Shown: one piece after another, positions 36,243-44,949 of the stretch
How the letters are laid out: each line of letters starts with the position of its first letter
Numbering within the stretch: position 1 is the first letter of the stretch
Origin: Rhodoferax sp.
GTDB lineage: Bacteria > Pseudomonadota > Gammaproteobacteria > Burkholderiales > Burkholderiaceae_C
Reading direction: 5' to 3'
Length of the DNA: 64,000 nucleotides
Assembly (NCBI RefSeq): GCF_030646845.1
Contig: NZ_JAUSLE010000086.1
Location: 1-64,000 of the forward strand
Notes under the pieces: generated by a model
What the model saw: the letters and a program-made list of their open reading frames with translations, nothing else
Told to the model about the DNA's origin: nothing
Databases searched by the model: none
Translations under genes and position numbers: made by a program

Positions 36243-37439
36243 TCAGAGCTGGACTTGGCGGCGGTACCAGTCGTGAAAGTGCTGCATGCCGTCTTCCATC
36301 GGACTCTGGTAAGGGCCGACTTCGTTGTCGCCGCGCGCGAGCAGGGCCCGGCGACCGGCGTCCATGCGCTCGCCGATCTCGTCGTCTTCCAGGCAGGTTT
36401 CCATGTAGGCCGCCTGTTGTGCTTCGACAAACTCGCGCTCGAACGCCGCAATCTCTTCCGGGTAGTAGAACTCAACCATGTTCATGGTCTTGTTCGCGCC
36501 CATCGGATGCAGCGTGGAGACGGTCAGCACATGCGGATACCACTCCACCATGATGTGCGGGTAATAGGTGAGCCAGATGGCGCCCTGCTTGGGCGCCTCG
36601 CCCTGCCGGTACGCGCGCAACGCATCCTGCCAGCGCTGGTAGACCGGACTGCCGGCCGGGCCGGTCTGTTGGGCTGCACCCACGGTCTGGACCGAGTAGT
36701 TCTCCTTGAACTCCCAGCGCAGGTCGTCGCACGTCACAAAACCGCCGAGGCCCGGATGGAACGGGCCGACGTGGTAATCCTCCAGATAGACCTCGATGAA
36801 GGTCTTCCAGTTGTAGTTGCACTCGTGCATTTCGACTTTGTCGAGCACAAAGCCAGTGAAGTCCAGATCGGCGCGCGGTCCCATGCCAGCCAGATCGGCA
36901 TGGATGTCGCGGCCATTGTCTTCAAACAGCAGGCCGTTCCATTCACGCAACTTGTAGTTGTTGAGGTTCAGGCAGGGGTCTTGGGCAAAATGCGGCGCAC
37001 CCAGCAGGGTGCCTGCCGGCTGTGCGCCGCCGCCGCTGTAGGTCCAGCGGTGCAGCGGGCACACGATGTTGCCGGCGGCTGTGCCGGGTTGAGTGTTATT
37101 GACCGAGCCGCGTCCGTGCAGCATCAGCGCCTGCCGGTGGCGGCAGACGTTGGAAATGAGCTCGATGCCAGCGGGCGTGTGCACCAGGGCGCGTCCTTGA
37201 GCCTCTTGCGCCAGCGTGGCGTAGTCGCCCACATTGGGTACGCTCAGGCGATGGCCTACATAGCGGGGCCCGCGCTGGAAGATATCGTGCAGTTCGCGCT
37301 GGTAAAGCGCTTCGTCAAAATAGCTTGAGACGGGTAGCTGAGTGACATTTTTCGTGACGTCCCCCGGAGCCCGTATTGAGACTACGTTGGCGGGCTTTTC
37401 GCCACGGTTTGGGAGATTGTTTTTGTACAATTTTTGCAC
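36243..37439 (-). CDS. Rieske-type ring-hydroxylating oxygenase, alpha subunit-like
   Basis: 398 residues. The start is GTG at 37439 with AAGGA seven bases upstream. The Rieske domain has C99-R-H101 and C127-P-L-H130; the catalytic mononuclear iron site shows DYHVGPFHPGL (H223 and H228). No beta subunit, ferredoxin or reductase gene is nearby, so it resembles the orphan, widely conserved Rieske oxygenases of the Comamonadaceae whose substrate is unknown. An intrinsic terminator hairpin and a structured leader lie directly upstream on the same strand, which suggests control by attenuation. Confidence 0.87.
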   Translation of the reverse strand: MQKLYKNNLPNRGEKPANVVSIRAPGDVTKNVTQLPVSSYFDEALYQRELHDIFQRGPRYVGHRLSVPNVGDYATLAQEAQGRALVHTPAGIELISNVCRHRQALMLHGRGSVNNTQPGTAAGNIVCPLHRWTYSGGGAQPAGTLLGAPHFAQDPCLNLNNYKLREWNGLLFEDNGRDIHADLAGMGPRADLDFTGFVLDKVEMHECNYNWKTFIEVYLEDYHVGPFHPGLGGFVTCDDLRWEFKENYSVQTVGAAQQTGPAGSPVYQRWQDALRAYRQGEAPKQGAIWLTYYPHIMVEWYPHVLTVSTLHPMGANKTMNMVEFYYPEEIAAFEREFVEAQQAAYMETCLEDDEIGERMDAGRRALLARGDNEVGPYQSPMEDGMQHFHDWYRRQVQL

Positions 37440-37640
37440 AACTCGGTCCTTGTAGGATGCAAAAAACCCCTCAAAGAGGGGCTTGAAGGGCAGTTACCTC
37501 GAGAGCTGCCGGACCCTGATTGTACGGCTTGCGGGGACTTCCTGCTGATGCCGGGGTCCCTTGCCTGGAGCGATCCCCCGGAGGTTTTGCCGGCGCCGTT
37601 GGCGCGTGCCGTGCCCCAGCGCCTAAAATCAGACTATTTT
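37440..37640 (-). ncRNA. Structured leader or small RNA upstream of the Rieske gene (unrecognised)
   Basis: About 180 non-coding bases between the Rieske gene and xseB, ending on the minus strand in a textbook intrinsic terminator only 22 bases before the Rieske start codon. On that strand several hairpins can form: GGCGC...GCGCC, CCGGGG...CCCCGG, GGGAC...GTCCC and GGCAG...CTGCC. This is either a riboswitch-like leader that attenuates the Rieske gene or an independent RNA gene (for example a diverged 6S-type RNA) whose terminator precedes it. I could not match it to a known class. Confidence 0.45.
37461..37482 (-). terminator. Intrinsic terminator in front of the Rieske gene
   Basis: On the minus strand CCCCTC-TTT-GAGGGG is followed by six T. 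It sits between the leader and the Rieske ribosome binding site, in the same direction as the gene. Confidence 0.9.
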
Positions 37641-37665
37641 TGGACTCACGGAGTTATCCCGCCCT

Positions 37666-37902
37666 ATGGCCTCTGCCCCCCCACGTCGTTTAGCGGCCCC
37701 GGCCAGTTATGAAGCCGCTCTGGAAGAGCTTGAGCTGCTGGTTGCCCGGCTGGAGTCGGGCGAACTGCCTCTGGAGCAACTGCTTGGCGGTTATCAGCGC
37801 GGGGCCGAATTGCTCAAGTTCTGTCGTGACCGGCTGGAGGCAGTCGAGGGTCAGATCAAATTGCTGGATCAGGGGGCGCTGAAAACATGGACACCCGAGT
37901 GA
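37666..37902 (+). CDS. xseB: Exodeoxyribonuclease VII small subunit
   Basis: 78 residues with the family pattern [20 protein letters not shown] followed by [20 protein letters not shown]. It forms the helical small subunit that binds XseA. It is first in the xseB-ispA-dxs order common to proteobacteria and overlaps ispA by 16 bases. A TAAAAT at 37624-37629 is a likely -10 box of this operon, though the -35 is not clear. Confidence 0.93.
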   Translation: MASAPPRRLAAPASYEAALEELELLVARLESGELPLEQLLGGYQRGAELLKFCRDRLEAVEGQIKLLDQGALKTWTPE

Positions 37903-38867
37903 AAACCGCGCTTCCATTTGATTTGGGCGCCTGGAGCGCAGGGCATCTTGAAAACGTTGAGCGCGCACTTGAGCGCTGGGTGACCGCGGACGCGCCTGCC
38001 GGGGTGGACCATGGGGCACCCGCTGAGCTGGTCGAGGCCATGCGCTACGCGGTGCTCGACGGCGGCAAGCGCCTGCGCCCGCTGCTGGTGATGGCGGCTT
38101 GGGAGGCTGTACGCGGCGAGCCGTCCGTGGCTGGTCAGCACGGTGGCGCGCTGCGCACACCGCAAAATGAAGCTGCGCTGCGCGCCGCATGCGCCGTGGA
38201 ACTGATTCACGCCTATTCGCTGGTGCATGACGACATGCCCTGCATGGACAACGACGTGCTGCGCCGGGGCAAGCCCACGGTGCACGTGAAATATGGCGAG
38301 GCCAGCGCCCTGCTGGCAGGTGATGCCTTGCAGGCACTGGCGTTCGAGCTGTTGACGCCCGACGATGAGCGGATGCCGGCTGACCGGCAAGCCCGCCTGT
38401 GTCGATTGCTGGCCCGGGCTGCCGGCAGTGCCGGCATGGCAGGCGGGCAGGCGATTGACCTGGCCAGCGTGGGGGTGGCCCTCACCGAGCGCCAGTTGCG
38501 TGACATGCACCGCCTCAAGACCGGTGCCCTGCTGCAGGCCAGCGTGATGATGGGCGCGGCCTGTGGCGATGCGTCGGCTGAGGCCCTGGCCGCGCTCAAG
38601 TCGTATGGCGCTGCCATTGGGCTTGCGTTTCAGGTGGTGGACGATATTCTGGATGTGACCGCCGACTCTGCGACACTGGGCAAGACAGCGGGCAAGGACG
38701 CCACCCAGGACAAGCCCACCTATGTGTCGGTGCTGGGCCTGGAGCGATCCGCCGAGCATGCACAGGAACTGCTGGCTCAGGCGCTGGCTGCGCTGGCGCA
38801 GAGTGGCTTGCCCAACACGGGGGCGCTGCAGGGCCTGGCGGACATGGTGGTGAACCGTTCCAGTTGA
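37887..38867 (+). CDS. ispA: Farnesyl diphosphate synthase
   Basis: 326 residues. It condenses IPP with DMAPP and GPP to make farnesyl-PP. The first aspartate-rich motif is DDMPCMDND in [20 protein letters not shown]; the second is [35 protein letters not shown] is also present. An insertion relative to E. coli ([18 protein letters not shown]) explains the extra length. The ATG lies inside the end of xseB. Confidence 0.95.
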   Translation: MDTRVKTALPFDLGAWSAGHLENVERALERWVTADAPAGVDHGAPAELVEAMRYAVLDGGKRLRPLLVMAAWEAVRGEPSVAGQHGGALRTPQNEAALRAACAVELIHAYSLVHDDMPCMDNDVLRRGKPTVHVKYGEASALLAGDALQALAFELLTPDDERMPADRQARLCRLLARAAGSAGMAGGQAIDLASVGVALTERQLRDMHRLKTGALLQASVMMGAACGDASAEALAALKSYGAAIGLAFQVVDDILDVTADSATLGKTAGKDATQDKPTYVSVLGLERSAEHAQELLAQALAALAQSGLPNTGALQGLADMVVNRSS

Positions 38868-38906
38868 AACAACTGGTCAAGCGATAACAAAGATTTCAGG
38901 GAAAAA

Positions 38907-38955
38907 GGCCGTCAGCCCTCGTAGAATAAGCGCTGATAGCTATAAAAAACATAGC
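38907..38955 (-). repeat. Dispersed 49-bp repeat, copy 6 (between ispA and dxs)
   Basis: On the minus strand GCTATGTTTTTTATAGCTAT, then CAGCGCTTATTCTACGAGGG, then CTGACGGCC. Its GCTAT end stops two bases before the dxs ATG. It is the only copy that is entirely non-coding. Confidence 0.9.
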
Positions 38956-38957
38956 AT

Positions 38958-40856
38958 ATGTCGAACAAGTTGTATCCGTTGCTCGAAACCATCAACGACC
39001 CCGCTCAGCTGCGGCTGCTGCCGCGCGCGCAGTTGGCCACGCTGGCCGACGAACTGCGCGCCTATTTGCTCGACAGCGTCTCCAAAACCGGCGGTCACCT
39101 GAGCTCCAACCTCGGCACGGTGGAGCTCACCGTCGCCTTGCACTATGTGTTCAACACCCCGCAAGATCGTGTGGTGTGGGATGTGGGTCACCAGACCTAC
39201 CCGCACAAGATCCTGACCGGACGGCGCGAGCGTATGGATACATTGCGCCAGCTGGGCGGCCTGAGCGGATTCCCGCAGCGCACCGAAAGCGACTACGACG
39301 CCTTTGGCACCGCCCATTCCAGCACCTCCATCTCGGCCGCTTTGGGCATGGCGCTGGCGGCCAAAATCAAGGGTGAAGACCGGCACGCCATAGCCGTCAT
39401 CGGCGACGGTGCACTGACGGCGGGCATGGCCTTTGAGGCGCTCAACAACGCTGGCGTGGCCGAGTGCAATCTGCTGGTCATCCTGAATGACAACGACATG
39501 AGCATCAGCCCGCCGGTGGGTGCGCTCAACCGCTATCTGGCCAAGCTCATGAGTGGTCAGTTTTATGCGGCGGCCAAGAACGCGGGCAAGCATGTGCTTC
39601 AGGTGGCGCCCCCGCTGTTCGAACTGGCCAAGCGCATCGAGGAGACCGCCAAAGGCATGGTGGTACCGGCCACGTTGTTCGAGAAGTTTGGCTTCAACTA
39701 CATCGGTCCGATCGACGGGCATGACCTGGACTCGCTGATCCCGACGCTGGAGAACATCAAGCACCTCAAGGGGCCGCAGTTTTTGCATGTGGTCACCAAA
39801 AAAGGGCAGGGCTACAAGCTGGCCGAGGCCGACCCGGTGGCCTACCACGGGCCCGGCAAGTTCGACCCGGCGGTTGGCCTGCAAAAACCCAGCACGCCGC
39901 CGAAGCAGACCTTCACCCAGGTGTTTGGCCAGTGGCTGTGCGACATGGCAGCGCACGACCCGCGGCTGGTGGGCATCACGCCGGCCATGCGCGAGGGCTC
40001 GGGCATGGTCGAGTTTGAAAAGCGTTTTCCGCAGCGGTACTTTGATGTCGGCATTGCCGAGCAGCACGCCGTGACCTTTGCCGCCGGCCTGGCCTGCGAG
40101 GGCCTGAAGCCGGTGGTGGCGATTTACTCCACCTTCTTGCAGCGCGCCTACGACCAGCTGATTCATGACGTCGCCATCCAGAATTTGCCGGTGGTATTTG
40201 CACTGGACCGGGCCGGCTTGGTCGGGGCCGATGGCGCCACCCATGCCGGTGCCTACGACATTCCCTACCTGCGCTGCATTCCCAATGTCAGCGTGGCTTG
40301 CCCGGCTGATGAAAACGAGTGCCGTCAGCTGCTCAGCACCGCCTTTGCACAGGATCATCCGGTGGCCGTGCGTTACCCGCGTGGCGCCGGTGCCGGGGTG
40401 GCGGTGCAGACCGGTCTGGATGCTCTGCCATTTGGTAAGGGCGAAGTGCGGCGCGCTGGCAAAGGCGTTGCCATTTTGGCGTTTGGCACGCTGCTGTACC
40501 CGGCGCTGGAAGCGGCGCAGGCGCTCAATGCCACGGTCGTCAACATGCGTTGGGCGAAGCCGCTCGATATCGAGCTGCTGCTCAAGGTAGCGGCTGAGCA
40601 CGAAGGCCTGGTGACGATCGAAGAAGGCGCCATCATGGGTGGCGCCGGCAGCGCCGTGAGTGAGGCGCTGAACGCGGCGGGGGTGCTCAAGCCGCTGCTG
40701 CAGTTGGGACTGCGTGACGAGTTCATCGAACACGGTGATCATTTGAGACTGCTGGCCTTGCAGGGGCTGGATGCGTTCGGAATCGAGGCCTCGATCCGTC
40801 AACGTTTCGAGGCCTCGCTGCCTGGACATCGGATTGCACTCAAGGTTGTGGCCTGA
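38958..40856 (+). CDS. dxs: 1-deoxy-D-xylulose-5-phosphate synthase
   Basis: 632 residues. It makes DXP from pyruvate and glyceraldehyde-3-phosphate, the first step of the MEP isoprenoid route. The thiamine-diphosphate motif [20 protein letters not shown], the [18 protein letters not shown] segment, [11 protein letters not shown] and [15 protein letters not shown] are all present. The ATG is directly preceded by a repeat copy with no Shine-Dalgarno sequence, which is odd for an essential gene; translation may rely on coupling or an unstructured start. The gap after ispA is 90 bases. Confidence 0.96.
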   Translation: MSNKLYPLLETINDPAQLRLLPRAQLATLADELRAYLLDSVSKTGGHLSSNLGTVELTVALHYVFNTPQDRVVWDVGHQTYPHKILTGRRERMDTLRQLGGLSGFPQRTESDYDAFGTAHSSTSISAALGMALAAKIKGEDRHAIAVIGDGALTAGMAFEALNNAGVAECNLLVILNDNDMSISPPVGALNRYLAKLMSGQFYAAAKNAGKHVLQVAPPLFELAKRIEETAKGMVVPATLFEKFGFNYIGPIDGHDLDSLIPTLENIKHLKGPQFLHVVTKKGQGYKLAEADPVAYHGPGKFDPAVGLQKPSTPPKQTFTQVFGQWLCDMAAHDPRLVGITPAMREGSGMVEFEKRFPQRYFDVGIAEQHAVTFAAGLACEGLKPVVAIYSTFLQRAYDQLIHDVAIQNLPVVFALDRAGLVGADGATHAGAYDIPYLRCIPNVSVACPADENECRQLLSTAFAQDHPVAVRYPRGAGAGVAVQTGLDALPFGKGEVRRAGKGVAILAFGTLLYPALEAAQALNATVVNMRWAKPLDIELLLKVAAEHEGLVTIEEGAIMGGAGSAVSEALNAAGVLKPLLQLGLRDEFIEHGDHLRLLALQGLDAFGIEASIRQRFEASLPGHRIALKVVA

Positions 40857-41067
40857 AATAAATTCACTGCTTGAGTGAATCAGTTGTGATGGCCGGCGCC
40901 GGTAGCTTGCGGTTTCCTGAAAACCGTCGATTTGCATGGATTCTCGAGGGAAAACCCCCACGCCGGCAGTCATGCAGGTTCCTACAATCCGGGGTGACTC
41001 TTATAAGTCATCGTTGTGCATACCCGCACAACGAGATGTTCAATCAAAAACCACTGGAGTGAACCTA

Positions 41068-42150
41068 ATGGATCGTCGTTCCGTAATCAAGCACGCAGGC
41101 ATTGCCGGCGTTCTGGCCGCTGGTGCGGCCCCCGCCGCTCACGCTCAGGGCGCAGCTATTCGCTGGCGCCTGGCTTCGAGTTTCCCCAAAGCCCTGGACA
41201 CCATTTTTGGTGCCGCTGATGACTTTGCAAAAAAAGTGGGTGAAATGTCCGGTGGCAAGTTCACCATCACCACCCATGCCGGTGGCGAGTTGATGCCCGC
41301 ATTTGGCGTGGTGGATGGCGTGCAAAACGGTACTGTGGAAATGGCCCACACCGCCCCTTACTATTTCCATGGCAAGGACGAGACTTTTGCCCTGGGTTGT
41401 GCCATTCCTTTCGGCCTGAACAGCCGCCAGATGACCGCCTGGATGTACCAGGGCAATGGCGGCAAGCTCATGCGCGAGTTCTATGCCAAGTTCAACATCG
41501 TGAACTTCCCGATGGGTAACACAGGTGCCCAAATGGGTGGCTTCTACCGCAAGGAAATCAAGTCCGTCAAAGACATCAAGGGCATGAAATTCCGCGTGGG
41601 TGGCTTTGCTGGCCGCGTGTTTGAGCGCATGGGCGGTGTTCCCCAGAACATTCCTGGCGGCGAGATCTACACGGCGCTGGAAAAAGGCACCATTGACGCC
41701 GCCGAGTGGGTGGGTCCGTATGACGACCAGAAGCTGGGCTTGAACAAGGTCGCTCCGTTCTATTACTACCCTGGCTGGTGGGAGGGTGGTCCCCAGCTCG
41801 ACCTGTTTGTCAATGACAAGGCCTTCAACAGCCTGTCGGCTGAGAACAAGGTCATCATCGAAGCGGCTGCCGCTTTCGCTCACACCGAAATGCAGGCCAA
41901 GTACGATGCCAAGAACCCCGCCGCACTCAAGCAGCTGGTTGGCGCTGGCACCAAGGTGTTGCCGTTCCCCAAGGATGTGCTGGACCTGGCCTTCAAAGAA
42001 TCCATGGCCCTGTACGGCGAGATCAGTGCCAAGAACCCGAACTGGAAAAAAGTGTACGACGACTACTCTGCGTTCCGCAAAGAGCAGAACCTGTGGTTCC
42101 GTTTCACTGAAGCGCGCTTCGACAGCTTCATGCAAGCGCAGAAACTGTAA
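41068..42150 (+). CDS. dctP: TRAP transporter substrate-binding protein (DctP/TakP type)
   Basis: 360 residues from ATG 41068 (GGAGTG upstream); the frame is open 44 codons further back. The N-terminus MDRRSVIKHAGIAGVLAAGA and APAAHAQ is a Tat-like signal peptide. FRVGGFAGRVFERMGGVPQN and YYYPGWWEGGPQLDLFVN place it with the TakP/'mannitol-chloroaromatic' branch, whose members bind 2-oxo acids and similar carboxylates. The membrane components lie just downstream on the opposite strand, an unusual convergent layout. TACAAT at 40983-40988 is a candidate -10 box. Confidence 0.9.
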   Translation: MDRRSVIKHAGIAGVLAAGAAPAAHAQGAAIRWRLASSFPKALDTIFGAADDFAKKVGEMSGGKFTITTHAGGELMPAFGVVDGVQNGTVEMAHTAPYYFHGKDETFALGCAIPFGLNSRQMTAWMYQGNGGKLMREFYAKFNIVNFPMGNTGAQMGGFYRKEIKSVKDIKGMKFRVGGFAGRVFERMGGVPQNIPGGEIYTALEKGTIDAAEWVGPYDDQKLGLNKVAPFYYYPGWWEGGPQLDLFVNDKAFNSLSAENKVIIEAAAAFAHTEMQAKYDAKNPAALKQLVGAGTKVLPFPKDVLDLAFKESMALYGEISAKNPNWKKVYDDYSAFRKEQNLWFRFTEARFDSFMQAQKL

Positions 42151-42172
42151 TCAGGCTCACGCTGCATCTGAA

Positions 42173-42198
42173 AACCCCGCTTCGGCGGGGTTTTTTTT
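42173..42198 (+). terminator. Intrinsic terminator of dctP
   Basis: AACCCCGC-TTCG-GCGGGGTT followed by a run of T, 23 bases after the stop. Confidence 0.95.
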
Positions 42199-42267
42199 CG
42201 GCCAGACCAATGTTCGATGAGGTTCTGAATGAAGGATCTGTCCACGCGATAGTGGCCGCGTGACAGG

Positions 42268-42292
42268 CGTAAAAAAGGGCCCGAAGGCCCTT
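42268..42292 (-). terminator. Intrinsic terminator of the dctQM operon
   Basis: On the minus strand AAGGGCC-TTCG-GGCCCTT is followed by TTTT, 34 bases after the dctM stop. It faces the dctP terminator. Confidence 0.9.
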
Positions 42293-42325
42293 GCTTGCTG
42301 GTGGACAAGAAACGCCGGCTGGCGT

Positions 42326-44143
42326 CTACTTTTTGCTGTCCTTTTTGGCGTCTTCCATCAGCGCTTTCATGGGGTCGTCCGCCTCGCCGCCTTTGTCTTC
42401 GGACGCTGCGGGTTGTTCCAGGCTGCTTTGGTCTGTATTCGCCGCAGGATCGACGGGTTCATCCATCGCGGGCATTTGCAGTTGCTGCATGATCTGCTCG
42501 GCACTCAGCGCTTCGACTTTCTCAATGCCACCGGTGACCAGCACTGGAAACACAATCACCGCGGTCACCATGATCAGCTGCAAGCAGATAAATGCGATCG
42601 AGCCCTTGTAGATCTCGCTGGTCTTTACCGATGGAATCAGTTTGCCAGTGACCCGGTCCTTGTAGTCAAACTTGGCGGCCACGCTGCGCAGGTAAAACAG
42701 GGCGAAACCGAACGGTGGCGTCAAAAACGAGGTTTGCAGGTTCATGGCAATGATCACGCCGAACCAGATCATGGCCTGGTCAGCCGTCATGCCCGGCACC
42801 AGACCCGGGAGAATTTTTTCCGCGACCGGGGCCAGAATCGGAATGACGATGAAGGCAATCTCAAAGAAGTCAATGAAGCAGCCCAGAATGAATACCAGGA
42901 TGTTCACCACGATCAGAAAACCCCAGGCGCCGCCGGGAATGCCCTTGAACAGATGCTCCACCCAGATGTGACCATCGGCCGCATTGAAGGTAAAGCTGAA
43001 TACGGTGGAACCAATCAGGATGAACAACACAAACGAGGCCAGCTTGGCCGTATTTTCCAGCGCCTGCTTGGTCAGTGACATGCTCAGTCGCCGCTTGACC
43101 ATGGCCAGGATCAGCGCACCCAGCGCCCCCATGGCACCGCCCTCGGTGGGCGTCGCGACGCCCAGAAAAATCGTACCCAGCACCAGAAAAATCAGGATCA
43201 GGGGCGGCATCAGCACAAACGTGACCTGCTCAGCCAGCCTGGAGAGCAGGTGCATCCTGGTGACGTGGTTGATGATGGCCAGCGCCAGACCCGTGAGTGA
43301 GGCCAGCGTCAGCGACAGGATGACGATCTCATCGCCCGGCGAAGCGGTGGCGCGCTCCAGCCAGCGTGTCATCAGGCCGTTATGGACCTGCGACCAGCCG
43401 TAGCCCACGGCGCCACAGATCAGAACCAGCACCAGCAACGAACGGTGGCCGGATTTGCCGTTGTCTTCCTTGAACAGCAGGGCCTCCGGCGGCAGCGCCG
43501 GGACCATCTTTGGCTTGAAGATGGCCACGACCACAATGAACAGGATGTACAGGCCTACCAGCAACAGGCCCGGAATCAGGGCGCCGGAGTACATGTCGCC
43601 CACGGAGCGACCCAACTGGTCCGCCAGCACAATCAGCACCAGCGATGGCGGAATGGCTTGCGCCAGCGTGCCCGAGGCGGTGATGGTGCCGGTGGCGATG
43701 GTGCGGCTGTAACCGTAGCGCAGCATCACCGGCAGCGAGATCAGACCCATGGAGATCACTGCAGCAGCGACCACCCCCGTCGTGGCCGCCAGCAGCGCGC
43801 CTACCAGAATCACTGCAATGGCGACACCGCCACGTACCGGACCAAACACCTGGCCCACAGTTTCGAGCAGATCCTCGGCCATGCCGCTTCGCTCGAGAAT
43901 GATGCCCATGAATGTGAAGAAGGGAATGGCCAGCAAAGTGTCGTTTTGCATGATGCCAAAAATGCGCAGGGGCAGCGCCTGAAACATGGCCCCTGGAAAG
44001 ATGCCGGCCTCAATGCCGACAAAGCCAAAGAACAGCCCGCAGGCGGCCAGGCCAAACGCCACCGGAAACCCGGTCAGCAACAGGGCAAACAGCCCGCAGA
44101 ACATCAGAGGCACAAACTGTTGTGCCAGAAAAGTGGTTTGCAT
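42326..44143 (-). CDS. dctM: TRAP transporter large permease
   Basis: 605 residues, with about 12 or more transmembrane helices. MFCGLFALLLTGFPVAFGLA and the central GVVAAAVISMGLISLPVML are characteristic of DctM, the sodium-driven transport subunit. It is longer than the usual 430 residues: an extra central hydrophilic loop of the TakM type and a charged C-terminal tail of about 65 residues (DEPVDPAANTDQ ... DPMKALMEDAKKDSKK). The ATG follows the dctQ stop directly (TAAATG). Confidence 0.92.
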   Translation of the reverse strand: MQTTFLAQQFVPLMFCGLFALLLTGFPVAFGLAACGLFFGFVGIEAGIFPGAMFQALPLRIFGIMQNDTLLAIPFFTFMGIILERSGMAEDLLETVGQVFGPVRGGVAIAVILVGALLAATTGVVAAAVISMGLISLPVMLRYGYSRTIATGTITASGTLAQAIPPSLVLIVLADQLGRSVGDMYSGALIPGLLLVGLYILFIVVVAIFKPKMVPALPPEALLFKEDNGKSGHRSLLVLVLICGAVGYGWSQVHNGLMTRWLERATASPGDEIVILSLTLASLTGLALAIINHVTRMHLLSRLAEQVTFVLMPPLILIFLVLGTIFLGVATPTEGGAMGALGALILAMVKRRLSMSLTKQALENTAKLASFVLFILIGSTVFSFTFNAADGHIWVEHLFKGIPGGAWGFLIVVNILVFILGCFIDFFEIAFIVIPILAPVAEKILPGLVPGMTADQAMIWFGVIIAMNLQTSFLTPPFGFALFYLRSVAAKFDYKDRVTGKLIPSVKTSEIYKGSIAFICLQLIMVTAVIVFPVLVTGGIEKVEALSAEQIMQQLQMPAMDEPVDPAANTDQSSLEQPAASEDKGGEADDPMKALMEDAKKDSKK

Positions 44144-44746
44144 TTATTTGTCTCCGGCCAGCAGGCGTGCGGTTTGAGCTTCGAGCTCTTCGAGCTTCTT
44201 TTGATCGTCGGACTTGGCGTCTTCGCCTTCAAGGACATCCGGGCCGTTCCCCGTCAGGAAGGCGATCCGCTTGATCAGCTCCGAAATGCCTTGCAGCATC
44301 AGCAGGGCGAAGCCGGCAGGAATCAGCACATAGGCCGGCCAACGCATTAGCCCTCCCGCGTTTTGCGACATTTCGCCACTGGCCAGCGCCTGGGTGAAGA
44401 AGGGCCAGCCCAAGCGAAGCATGATGACGCAAAAGGGAATCAGCACCACCAAAATGCCGACCACGTCGATCCAGTTGCGGGTGCGGTGGCTCAGCTTGGA
44501 GGAAATGAAGTCGATGCGAACGTGCGAGTTTTTCAGCAAGCCGTAACCCGCACCCAGCATGAAGACAGCCGCAAACAGGTACCACTGGATTTCCAGCATG
44601 CTGTTGGAGCTGATGTTAAATATCTTTCGCATGAGCGCATTGCCAGCGCTGATCAGGGTGGTGACCAGGATCAGCCACATGGTAAGTTTGCCAACCCCGG
44701 TGCTGATCTTGTCGATCAGACGGGACAGTGAGAGAAGAGGGGTCAT
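44144..44746 (-). CDS. dctQ: TRAP transporter small permease
   Basis: 200 residues, four transmembrane helices with the DctQ pattern (WLILVTTLISAGNALMRKIF, MLEIQWYLFAAVFMLGAGYG, HVRIDFIS). A hydrophilic tail of 45 residues follows the last helix. It is first in the leftward dctQM operon. Together with DctP and DctM it forms a tripartite, ATP-independent carboxylate importer. Confidence 0.92.
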   Translation of the reverse strand: MTPLLSLSRLIDKISTGVGKLTMWLILVTTLISAGNALMRKIFNISSNSMLEIQWYLFAAVFMLGAGYGLLKNSHVRIDFISSKLSHRTRNWIDVVGILVVLIPFCVIMLRLGWPFFTQALASGEMSQNAGGLMRWPAYVLIPAGFALLMLQGISELIKRIAFLTGNGPDVLEGEDAKSDDQKKLEELEAQTARLLAGDK

Positions 44747-44949
44747 GACGTCTCCATTTATTTTGTAACTGGCAGGGCTGAGAGGCCGTTGGTGGGGTTG
44801 GACGCCCGTTTGATGGTGAGCGATTTTAGATCCTTGAGGTTAACGCCTCGTGACTGAGAAATACCTGACGATCTTGCGTTTTGCCCTAGGGTAAATACCA
44901 GTGCAACCAGCCTGGGAAAATTAGCCCTCGGGGCGTGTGGGGGACAATA

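Noticed and set aside
38940..40973. A 677-codon minus-strand open frame
   Set aside because: Antisense to dxs, with composition of a shadow frame and no recognisable motif.
40936..41067. Extended N-terminus of the TRAP binding protein
   Set aside because: The Tat-like signal peptide and ribosome binding site define the start at 41068; upstream codons cover the promoter.
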